A stretch of 56,956 nucleotides of DNA, taken from contig JAALKI010000017.1 in assembly GCA_011088105.1 (NCBI GenBank), forward strand, positions 1-56,956, given 5' to 3'. Source of the stretch: Nitrospirota bacterium. Lineage in GTDB: Bacteria; Nitrospirota; Nitrospiria; Nitrospirales; UBA8639. A model generated the notes under the pieces. The model was not told the origin of the DNA, ran no database searches, and saw only the letters and a list, made by a program, of their open reading frames with translations. Made by a program: the position numbers and the translations under genes. Below are positions 33,812-41,445 of this stretch, one piece after another (position 1 is the first letter of the stretch; every line of letters begins with the position of its first letter).

Positions 33812-34861
33812 ATGGGCTGGGCTGGAAACGTGCTGGGCTGGTTTTCACGAGATTTAGCCATTGACTTGGGGACGGCGACGACTTTGGTGTATGTCCGAGG
33901 CAAAGGGATCACTCTCAGCGAACCATCAGTCGTCGCAATTGAAAAGCAATCCAATTCTGTCCTGGCGGTTGGGGCTGAAGCCAAACGGATGGTGGGTCGA
34001 ACACCAGGAAATATCGTGGCGATTCGACCAATCAAAGACGGGGTTATCGCCGACTTTGCCATGACCGAACGCATGTTGAAATATTTTATCACGAAGGCCC
34101 ATAACCGCAATGCATTTGTCCGGCCCCGCACCATTGTTGGTGTGCCATCCCGCATTACCGAGGTGGAACAGCGCGCCGTACGCGAATCAGCCACGCATGC
34201 GGGAGCGCGAGAAGTGTACCTCATCGAAGAACCGGTTGCTGCTGCGATTGGAGCCGGTCTTCCTATTACGGAGCCTTCTGGCAACATGGTGGTGGATATC
34301 GGTGGCGGGACCACAGATATTGCCGTGATTTCGCTTGGGGGCATTGTCTGTAGTGAATCCGTCAAAGTCGCCGGGGATCGCATGGACGAAGCGATTATGG
34401 GTTATATCAAACGCCGCTACAATCTGTTGATTGGTGATCATATGGCGGAACGAGTCAAAATAGAAGTTGGATCGGCCTATCCTCTGGAAGAACAAAAAAC
34501 CATGATGGTCAAGGGGCGAGATATGATTTCCGGCATACCGCGGACGGTCATGGTCAATGATGCCGAAATTCGAGAGGCGCTTGAAGAACCTATTCATATA
34601 ATTGTGAATGCACTTCGGACGGCTTTAGAAAACACGCCTCCTGAACTCGCGGGCGACATTATTGATCGCGGTGTGGTCATTACCGGAGGAGGCTCAATGC
34701 TTCCAGGGCTCAGCACGCGGTTTCAGGAAGAAACGAATTTGCCGATTATTACGGTCGAAGATCCGCTTACTTCCGTCGTCCTTGGTGTGGGGAAGGTGCT
34801 CGATGAGATTGACCTGTTGAAAAAGGTCTCGCTGATGACACCTGAACGGACGATGCGGTAG
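33812..34861 (+). CDS. mreB: Rod-shape actin homologue MreB
   Basis: A 349-residue MreB. The actin-fold motifs are clear: phosphate 1 LAIDLGTATTLVYVRGKGI, connect 1 with AVRESATHAGAREVYLIEEP and AAAIGAGLPI, phosphate 2 VVDIGGGTTDIAVISLGGIV and the adenosine motif RGVVITGGGSMLPGLSTRFQ. MreB polymers direct lateral wall synthesis. The N-terminal MGWAGNVLGWFS is amphipathic and could bind membrane as in other Gram-negatives. AAGGAG eight bases upstream supports the start. Unusually, mreC and mreD do not follow: the next gene is on the opposite strand 17 bases beyond the stop. It may be a second mreB or a dispersed mre set. Confidence 0.95.
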   Translation: MGWAGNVLGWFSRDLAIDLGTATTLVYVRGKGITLSEPSVVAIEKQSNSVLAVGAEAKRMVGRTPGNIVAIRPIKDGVIADFAMTERMLKYFITKAHNRNAFVRPRTIVGVPSRITEVEQRAVRESATHAGAREVYLIEEPVAAAIGAGLPITEPSGNMVVDIGGGTTDIAVISLGGIVCSESVKVAGDRMDEAIMGYIKRRYNLLIGDHMAERVKIEVGSAYPLEEQKTMMVKGRDMISGIPRTVMVNDAEIREALEEPIHIIVNALRTALENTPPELAGDIIDRGVVITGGGSMLPGLSTRFQEETNLPIITVEDPLTSVVLGVGKVLDEIDLLKKVSLMTPERTMR

Positions 34862-34878
34862 ACCTGGTTCCTTTCGTC

Positions 34879-36126
34879 TCACCGAGGGTGAGGCGTGGAT
34901 GCCTTATGCGTGATTCTTGCAATCGAACCTTGATGATCCACCAGATACAGCTCGCCGAATTCATCTTCACCAAATGAAGCAATTCGGGCAGCCGTGGGTA
35001 GCAGGACCTCCACCTTTCCATTGACCAAGCCCATAATCTCTCCGCTACAGTAATCCCCAAAAACGTATGTCCCATACAAGCTGGGCATATGTACTCCACG
35101 ATAGACATAGCCTCCGGTAATGGCGCAACGAGAGCCTTCATGGTGATATTCCGCAATGGGGTCGGTTAGTCCCTGTGTGGCGCAGTCTGTTGTTGGTCGA
35201 AAGCAATGGCGGCCTTCCATAATCCACCATCCGTGGTTTTCTCCAAAACGCACAACGTCGATTTCCTCCCATCGATTTTGGCCTACGTCGCCTACCCACA
35301 GTTGACCATTCAGGGCGTCGAAAGAAAACCGCCAGGGGTTGCGAAACCCCAAGGCAAAAATTTCAGGGTGGCCTTCTTGCTCAGTGACCCCATTCTCGTT
35401 GGGAATCCTGCCCGGTGCCTGAGGATCAACAGGGATTCGCAAAATCTTTCCAAGCAACGCATGTGGAGCCTGTCCCCGATTTTCCGGATCCCCTCCTGCG
35501 CCCCCGTCTCCCATGCCGACATACAACAGTCCATCTGGACCAAAGGCGAGCATGCCGCCATTATGGTTTCTGTAGGGTTGGGGAATGATGAGTAGCCTGT
35601 GCTCATATGGGCCTGAACGGTGAGGGTTCGATGACACATGATACTCCGCAATAACCGTTGCGCCATCCTTAGCTCGGGTGTAATTGATAAAGTAACGCCC
35701 GTTTTGTTGATAGGCAGGATGAAAGGCCAGCCCAAGAAGGCCTTGCTCGCTACCGGACGAAAGCTTGGTGGAAATGTCCAAAAACGGGGTTTGGCGCAAA
35801 TGCCCGTTGTCCACGATGCGGATACGCCCGCCTTGCTCCACGATGAAGAGACGCCCACTATGGTCTCCAGCATGTGTGAGGAAGAGCGGGTTAGTCAGGC
35901 CTTTGACAATAACCGGGTCTAATGCTAGCTGAGGTGCAGATTGAGCTGGTAAAGGTGAGAATGTCCACAGGCATGCAAGACATCCCGTGAGTAACCAGCA
36001 TGGCCAACGAGTGAGAACAGGCGAATGACGTTGGTACATGTCTGTCTTGAATGAGGGAAGAAAATGCGATCCTGTCCTCTTCACATATCGTTGGATCTTA
36101 GGTATACCCGTTTCCTCCATCGTCAC
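34879..36126 (-). CDS. PQQ-dependent sugar (aldose) dehydrogenase family protein
   Basis: A 415-residue exported six-bladed beta-propeller of the soluble glucose dehydrogenase/HHIP-like family. After a signal-like segment (CWLLTGCLACLWTFSPLPAQ, cut near AQSA) come GLTNPLFLTHAGDHSGRLFI, EQGLLGLAFHPAYQQNGRYF, RNHNGGMLAFGPDGLLYVGM, GDGGAGGDPENRGQ, EIFALGFRNPWRFSFD and EIDVVRFGENHGWW. The catalytic-base His of soluble Gdh corresponds to the H in YRNHNGG. Translation may begin at the internal MYQRHSPVL, since about 30 residues precede the signal peptide. Whether PQQ is used depends on biosynthesis genes not in the window. It converges on mreB. Confidence 0.85.
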   Translation of the reverse strand: MTMEETGIPKIQRYVKRTGSHFLPSFKTDMYQRHSPVLTRWPCWLLTGCLACLWTFSPLPAQSAPQLALDPVIVKGLTNPLFLTHAGDHSGRLFIVEQGGRIRIVDNGHLRQTPFLDISTKLSSGSEQGLLGLAFHPAYQQNGRYFINYTRAKDGATVIAEYHVSSNPHRSGPYEHRLLIIPQPYRNHNGGMLAFGPDGLLYVGMGDGGAGGDPENRGQAPHALLGKILRIPVDPQAPGRIPNENGVTEQEGHPEIFALGFRNPWRFSFDALNGQLWVGDVGQNRWEEIDVVRFGENHGWWIMEGRHCFRPTTDCATQGLTDPIAEYHHEGSRCAITGGYVYRGVHMPSLYGTYVFGDYCSGEIMGLVNGKVEVLLPTAARIASFGEDEFGELYLVDHQGSIARITHKASTPHPR

Positions 36127-36142
36127 TGACTCTTGTTGCGAT

Positions 36143-36185
36143 CAATACGTGTACAGACATGAAGCACAATCAAGAATACGTATTG
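36143..36185. repeat. Inverted repeat upstream of parE
   Basis: CAATACGT at 36143-36150 and ACGTATTG at 36178-36185 form an 8-bp inverted repeat 27 bases apart in the 207-base spacer between the divergent sugar dehydrogenase and parE genes. The right part is itself the palindrome AATACGTATT. Possible operator for either gene. Confidence 0.3.
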
Positions 36186-36333
36186 CAGGGGGAATGTACA
36201 ACCCTGCTGCCATGGATCTGTTAATTGCTGCATATGTTTGATACAAAGAAGGAACCGTCATTCATCGATATGACATGTCTGCCTCGCTGCTTGTGGTAAG
36301 GCATATCATCGTGTCACGAAAGGGATCTCCTGC

Positions 36334-38274
36334 ATGCCTCAAAAGTACGATGCCAGCGATATTGTAGTGTTAGAAGGAATTGAGCCGGTGCGGCGAAGGC
36401 CGGCGATGTACATTGGAGGAACGGATAAGACAGGGCTCCATCACCTTGTCTGGGAAATTTTGGACAATGCGATTGATGAGGTCATCAATGGCTACGCCAC
36501 GACGATTTTGGTGGAATTAGACAAGGCTCGTGATGGCATCCGCATTACGGACAATGGGCGGGGCATTCCCGTCGACAAGCATCCCACACACAAGAAATCA
36601 GCGTTGGAAATCATCATGACCACGCTGCATGCCGGAGGAAAATTTGAAACAGGAAGCTATATCCATTCTGGGGGATTGCATGGGGTCGGGGCATCAGTGG
36701 TGAATGCACTATCTCGATATATGGAGGTTCGGGTCAAACGTGATGGCGTGGAATGGAGCCAGACTTATCAAGGGGGAATCCCGCAGGAAAATGTCAAGCG
36801 AGTTGGACCTGCACGAGGCACTGGGACGGCGGTTTACTTTCAACCAGACCCCGTCATCTTCGGAAAGCATCCACAATTTGATGCAGACGTACTGAAGGAA
36901 ACGTTAGAGGCCAAGGCCTATCTTCATAAGGGGCTGAAACTGACATTTCGTGATGAAGGGACGCGAGCAACCCATCAGTTTGTCCATGAGCAGGGCATTC
37001 GGGAATTCCTGGTGAAGTTGGTGGCGGACCGAGATCGAAAACCAACGGCAGACTTTGTGTTTTTTTTGGATCGTACGGTGAATGGCGGCAATGGAAAGGA
37101 CGCATCCTCTCATGACTTTGGGATGGAGGTGGCGCTGCAATGGACTGATGAGCCGGCTGAATATATTCGGAGTTACGTGAACGGCGTGCCTACACCCAAT
37201 GGCGGGACACACGAAGCCGGGCTACGCGGAGGCATTATCAAAGCCGTCCGTCATTATATTGAGACGCACAATCTCACACCGAAAGGCGTCACGTTACAAG
37301 CGGAAGATATTCGAGAAGGATTGGCGGTGGTGTTGAGTGTGTTTGTGCTGACGCCGCAATTCCAAGGACAAACCAAAGAACGGCTCAACAATCCGGAAGT
37401 CCAAGCCTTGGTGGATAGCGCCATTCGCCCGGCGTTAGAGACCTATCTCAATGGCAATCAAAGTGTGGCCGAAACGTTGATTAGTCGAATGATTTTAGCC
37501 GCACGTGCCCGCGAAGCCTCACGGGAAGCCTCGAAGGCGGTGATGCGGAAGTCAGCGGTGAGTCATCGGCTGAATCTCCCAGGTAAACTAGCGGATTGTC
37601 AAAGTACAGACCCTTCCGTGAGCGAATTATTCATCGTCGAAGGGGACTCGGCTGGAGGGACAGCGAAACAGGGTCGTGACCTGAAAACACAAGCCATTTT
37701 GCCCATTCGAGGAAAGGTGTTGAACACCGAAGATCTTACTTTAGCAAAAGTTGTAGAAAACAAAGAATTAGCGGATTTAGTCAAAGCGCTAGGGTGCGGC
37801 ATCGGTAAGGACTTTAATCTTAAACGGCTTCGATATGACAAAGTCATTCTGCTTATGGATGCCGACATTGATGGATTTCACATCAGCACGCTCCTACTGA
37901 CGTTCTTCTTTCGACATCTTCCAGAACTGATTACCCATGGGCATGTGTTTATCGCGCAACCGCCGTTGTATCGACTGGACATTGGCAAAGACGTGTTTTG
38001 GGCGGGAACCGATGAAGAGCGGGATGCTATTGTCAATCAGGCCCGTAGCAATGCCAAGCTGACGATCAGCCGTTTCAAAGGTCTTGGTGAAATGTTTCCG
38101 CAACAACTAAAAGAGACCACGTTACACCCTGTCACTCGCCGACTCTTGAAAGTGGAACTTCAAGATGCATTGCGCACCGATCATACCTTTCATGACTTGA
38201 TGGGCAAGCGGACTGAGGCCAGATATGAATTTCTCATGGCCAATGCACGGCTTGCGGACAATCTTGATGTCTGA
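36334..38274 (+). CDS. parE: DNA topoisomerase IV subunit B (ParE-like)
   Basis: A 646-residue type IIA topoisomerase B subunit. The GHKL ATPase is seen in VLEGIEPVRRRPAMYIGGTD, EILDNAIDEVINGYA (catalytic Glu and Asn), ITDNGRGIPVDKH and GGLHGVGASVVNALS. The TOPRIM domain has ELFIVEGDSAGGTAKQGRD and KVILLMDADIDGFHI (metal-binding acids), and the end is ISRFKGLGEMFPQQLKETT. The length is that of ParE or a short GyrB without the E. coli insertion. Together with ParC, on the opposite strand 4.5 kb away, it forms a topoisomerase IV. A full gyrase probably lies elsewhere. A related structured repeat begins at its stop codon. Confidence 0.9.
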   Translation: MPQKYDASDIVVLEGIEPVRRRPAMYIGGTDKTGLHHLVWEILDNAIDEVINGYATTILVELDKARDGIRITDNGRGIPVDKHPTHKKSALEIIMTTLHAGGKFETGSYIHSGGLHGVGASVVNALSRYMEVRVKRDGVEWSQTYQGGIPQENVKRVGPARGTGTAVYFQPDPVIFGKHPQFDADVLKETLEAKAYLHKGLKLTFRDEGTRATHQFVHEQGIREFLVKLVADRDRKPTADFVFFLDRTVNGGNGKDASSHDFGMEVALQWTDEPAEYIRSYVNGVPTPNGGTHEAGLRGGIIKAVRHYIETHNLTPKGVTLQAEDIREGLAVVLSVFVLTPQFQGQTKERLNNPEVQALVDSAIRPALETYLNGNQSVAETLISRMILAARAREASREASKAVMRKSAVSHRLNLPGKLADCQSTDPSVSELFIVEGDSAGGTAKQGRDLKTQAILPIRGKVLNTEDLTLAKVVENKELADLVKALGCGIGKDFNLKRLRYDKVILLMDADIDGFHISTLLLTFFFRHLPELITHGHVFIAQPPLYRLDIGKDVFWAGTDEERDAIVNQARSNAKLTISRFKGLGEMFPQQLKETTLHPVTRRLLKVELQDALRTDHTFHDLMGKRTEARYEFLMANARLADNLDV

Positions 38275-38366
38275 ATGAAAGACTCCGTTCCATGGAGTAG
38301 GGGTATTGCTAATAAGGTCCTCATTCCATTGAAAACTCATGAGTTCTCAACCGCTTGCTTTGAGAA
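38273..38366 (+). repeat. Structured intergenic element, copy A
   Basis: Between parE and the SagB-like gene. Outer stem GAATGA..GAC (38273-38283) with GTC.TCATTC (38317-38326); inner hairpin ACTCC/GGAGT (38282-38298); second hairpin TTGAAAACTC-AT-GAGTTCTCAA (38329-38350), then CTTTGAGAAG. The same order of conserved words with nearly the same spacing occurs at 48861-48960. Possibly a structured RNA leader, terminator or small repeat family. Confidence 0.5.
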
Positions 38367-38409
38367 GGTATCCCTGTCATACACGACGGAAAAGACGAGC
38401 AATTGAACG

Positions 38410-40143
38410 ATGTCTGATGATGTGAATCAAACTCAATCACCAACAAAGGTGGAACGGGTTCAGCATTACCATCAGGCCACGAAGCATGAATTCAATCGAT
38501 ATGCTCGTTCATTGGGGTACTTGGACTGGGCTAACCAACCTGATCCCTTTCGTCGATTTCACGGAGCACCGCTTCTGCCTCTATCACGGCTTACACTGGA
38601 CGATGCCCCTGTGTCGCCGCTGTATGAAAACGTCGTGGGGCAACGTTCCATTCCGTCACAGCCGATCACCCTAACGACACTGTCTCGTTTTTTTGAATAT
38701 GCGTTATCGATCACGGCGTGGAAGCAATATGGAGACACCCGTTGGGCTTTGCGGAGTAACCCGTCCAGTGGCAATCTGCACCCCACGGAAGGATATCTGT
38801 TTCTGAAGCACCTGCCAGGCTTGGCACTTGAGGCAGGGCTCTATCATTATGCACCCAAGGAACATGGGTTTGAGCAGCGATTGGTGAGTGCTCAAGAACT
38901 CGCCAATCAGGTGTTCCAAGGATTGCCAGCACAGTCTTTTCTCATCGGCCTGAGTTCGATTCATTGGCGAGAAGTCTGGAAGTATGGGGAACGGGCATTT
39001 CGGTACTGTCAGCATGATATCGGGCATGCCATTGGCACATGTCGTATTGCCGCCGCGACCTTGGGTTGGCAGCTGACGCTTCTTGATGGGATGTCAGATG
39101 AAATGGTTGCGGCGTTGCTTGGGCTCAACCGTGCGGAAGATTTTCCTGATGCTGAACGGGAATCCCCTGAACTCATGGCCTTAGTGTGGTCGACAACCCC
39201 CACAGACCCTGAGGTGGTTCCGACGTGTCTCAATCACGAGAGCCTATCCGCCATCACAAAGCAGACATGGCAGGGGCATGCCAATCGTCTGAGTACCGAG
39301 AATCCGGTGCCCTGGGAAATTATTGATGATGTGAATGAAGCGTCGTGGAAATCTTCTGTGGAGGCCCTGGAATTACGAAGTCAGTCCTCAGGAAACGGTT
39401 TCTTCTCACGTACGAAGGAACAGGACACGTCCTCGACCGCAGGCCAGATTATTCATCAGCGGCGCAGTGCGGTCGCATTCAATGGGGTCACGAGCATTGC
39501 TAGAGATCGGTTCTTCCGGATGTTACAACGAATTCTTCCGCAGGCGCAGCACCCTGTGTTACATCGGCCTGTTCCTTGGGATTCAATTCCCTGGAATCCG
39601 ACCATTCATCTGGCTTTGTTTATTCACCGCGTTGATGATCTACCCTCTGGGCTCTATCTCTTGCTTCGTCATGCGGACCTTGCCTTGCAACAACTCTTCC
39701 AAGCATCGATGCATGAACAATTTGTGTGGACGAAGCCCGACCAATGTCCCGAGGATATCCCGTTGTATCTCTTGGAAGAAGGCAATGCGCAACAGTTGGC
39801 CACGCAATTGAGTTGCGGGCAAGAAATCGCTGGTGAGAGTGCCTTCTCCTTAGGCATGATTGCAGAATTTGATGACTCGCTCACAACATATGGCCCATGG
39901 TTCTATCGGCGGCTGTTTTGGGAAGCGGGATTGATTGGGCAAGTCTTATATCTGGAAGCTGAAGCTGCTGGCGTGCGTGCCACAGGAATCGGGTGTTTCT
40001 TCGATGATCCTGTTCATCGGGTATTTGGGTTTTTCCCAAAGACCAGGTTTCAATCCTTGTATCATTTCACTATGGGAGGCCCTGTCGAAGATGGACGATT
40101 GATGACCTTGCCACCTTATGAGGAGCCAATTTCAAATGCGTAA
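38410..40143 (+). CDS. SagB/ThcOx-type dehydrogenase (double nitroreductase fold)
   Basis: A 577-residue protein with two nitroreductase-like halves. The N-terminal half has LSRFFEYALSITAWKQYGDT and RSNPSSGNLHPTEGYLFLKH, the SagB/ThcOx flavin-site signature, then LYHYAPKEHGFEQR. The C-terminal half starts AGQIIHQRRSAVAFNG and ends with GEIAGE-like segments and ATGIGCFFDDPVHRVFGF. SagB enzymes are FMN-dependent oxidases that turn azolines into azoles in modified peptides. Here no YcaO cyclase, precursor peptide or protease is nearby, so a peptide-modifying role is doubtful. It could be a stand-alone flavin oxidoreductase. It follows parE by 135 bases, across the structured repeat. Confidence 0.8.
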   Translation: MSDDVNQTQSPTKVERVQHYHQATKHEFNRYARSLGYLDWANQPDPFRRFHGAPLLPLSRLTLDDAPVSPLYENVVGQRSIPSQPITLTTLSRFFEYALSITAWKQYGDTRWALRSNPSSGNLHPTEGYLFLKHLPGLALEAGLYHYAPKEHGFEQRLVSAQELANQVFQGLPAQSFLIGLSSIHWREVWKYGERAFRYCQHDIGHAIGTCRIAAATLGWQLTLLDGMSDEMVAALLGLNRAEDFPDAERESPELMALVWSTTPTDPEVVPTCLNHESLSAITKQTWQGHANRLSTENPVPWEIIDDVNEASWKSSVEALELRSQSSGNGFFSRTKEQDTSSTAGQIIHQRRSAVAFNGVTSIARDRFFRMLQRILPQAQHPVLHRPVPWDSIPWNPTIHLALFIHRVDDLPSGLYLLLRHADLALQQLFQASMHEQFVWTKPDQCPEDIPLYLLEEGNAQQLATQLSCGQEIAGESAFSLGMIAEFDDSLTTYGPWFYRRLFWEAGLIGQVLYLEAEAAGVRATGIGCFFDDPVHRVFGFFPKTRFQSLYHFTMGGPVEDGRLMTLPPYEEPISNA

Positions 40144-40446
40144 CGCAATGTTTATGTGTCTTTTCCATCTCCTCTTTCTTTTAATCTCCATGCCTACCCT
40201 AAAGCACGGATTCATCTGATCAAGATCGTACCATGTCCGTTATACACAGGGGGCCATGCCGCCATCTGCTTGAGCTTTTTGCCTATCTCTATTAGGCTTG
40301 CTCAAATCAAGTAGGGCCACGTATTTGCTGTGCAAAGCCGTTTCGGCAAGGCGTCTTGATAGAAACGGCATGTGCGGTTTGCCCTCTGGTACGAGAGCCC
40401 TTTCTTCCCAGTGAGGAAAGACTGAGGGTGAGGGAGAAGAGACAGG
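40144..40446. other. Intergenic region with an extended hairpin
   Basis: About 300 bases without a convincing gene. At 40270-40305 TTGAGC-ttttt-GCCTA-tctctat-TAGGC-tt-GCTCAA forms a two-step hairpin. No T-run follows. The region should also hold the promoter of the TIR/TPR pair. No homology recognised. Confidence 0.4.
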
Positions 40447-41445
40447 ATGGGAAAAAGGCCGAATGTCTTCCTCAGTTACGCCAATGAGCAGCAAGAATAT
40501 GCTCGCCAATTAGAATTCGAGCTTACCGCTAAAGGCATCGACGCCTGGCGAGATAAAACCCAACTCCATGCTGGCGAATGCTGGCCTAAGAAACTGGGCG
40601 ATGCTATTGCGGGATCCGATGCGGTCATCCTCCTTTGGTCCGCCCAGGCCAATCAGTCCGACCTTGTGGAGCTGGAATGGACCATTGCCGTTGGCTTGAA
40701 AAAACCTATCGTATCCTGTTTCTTAGACGAAACCGCCCTTCCGTCCATCCTCAACTCTTCGCACTGCATTGCTGATGGAGATGTTCAGCAAGCAGGGGAA
40801 CAGATCATGGGTGCGCTCAAGAATCTGCCCCCATCGGTTTCTAGCAATCAGCACGATAAACTTCTGGAAACCTTAGCAGCAGCTCCGGTCACGGAACCGC
40901 AACCCCTGATCCAACACATCCATACCATCGTCAACCAACCCAGTTTGTCAGTGGGTGGAAATATCTACCAAGTGCAGGGGAATATTCATATTGGAACGGC
41001 CCAACTACTGCCAACAAAAAAATCGCTAGTTGAACGATGGAAAACCTGGGTGGGATTAATGGTGGGAATTCTGACCATTCCGATCCTGTTCGTACAATTA
41101 CAAAAAGGACTTCCGGTTGGAAATCAGGATAAATCACAAAAAGAAATCCACAGAAAAACCGAAATCACAGAGCCCGGAATCGTTGAACAAGTCTTGGAAG
41201 GGTTGATTCGTGATAAGAACAATGAGCTGTTAGAAGGAGTCAAAGTGACGTTGCCTCGCTATTTTCCTCAACCTGGATCCACAGACGTTACCGATCAATT
41301 TGGCCGGTTTCAGTTAACAGCCAAAGCTGGCCAAGAAGCCTACGTGGAGTTTCAGGCTGAAAAAGACGGATTTATCCGATACGAAGATGACCTGCAATTA
41401 GGTGCCACTACCCTGTCGTTTACCATGAAAAGGAACTCTCCATGA
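40447..41445 (+). CDS. Membrane-anchored TIR-domain protein
   Basis: A 332-residue protein in three parts. Residues 1-128 are a TIR domain: PNVFLSYANEQQEYARQLEF (the usual 'vFiSYa..d...a..l...L'), GIDAWRDKTQLHAGECWPKK and GSDAVILLWSAQANQSDLVE followed by LEWTIAV. E77 (or E75) falls at the position of the catalytic Glu of NAD+-cleaving TIR domains. After a linker with VGGNIYQVQGNIHIGTAQ there is one transmembrane helix at about 202-217 (VGLMVGILTIPILFVQ). Residues 250-330 form a carboxypeptidase-regulatory-like beta domain (GLIRDKNNELLEGVKVTLP, VTDQFGRFQLTAKAG), presumably periplasmic. The stop overlaps the TPR gene start (ATGA). Signalling or NADase-type defence is inferred. Confidence 0.8.
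   Translation: MGKRPNVFLSYANEQQEYARQLEFELTAKGIDAWRDKTQLHAGECWPKKLGDAIAGSDAVILLWSAQANQSDLVELEWTIAVGLKKPIVSCFLDETALPSILNSSHCIADGDVQQAGEQIMGALKNLPPSVSSNQHDKLLETLAAAPVTEPQPLIQHIHTIVNQPSLSVGGNIYQVQGNIHIGTAQLLPTKKSLVERWKTWVGLMVGILTIPILFVQLQKGLPVGNQDKSQKEIHRKTEITEPGIVEQVLEGLIRDKNNELLEGVKVTLPRYFPQPGSTDVTDQFGRFQLTAKAGQEAYVEFQAEKDGFIRYEDDLQLGATTLSFTMKRNSP

Noticed and set aside
40360-40420. Possible group II intron domain (GAAACGGCATGTGCGGTTTG)
   Set aside because: It only loosely recalls intron domain V. The needed bulge, the catalytic triad and a reverse transcriptase are not seen.
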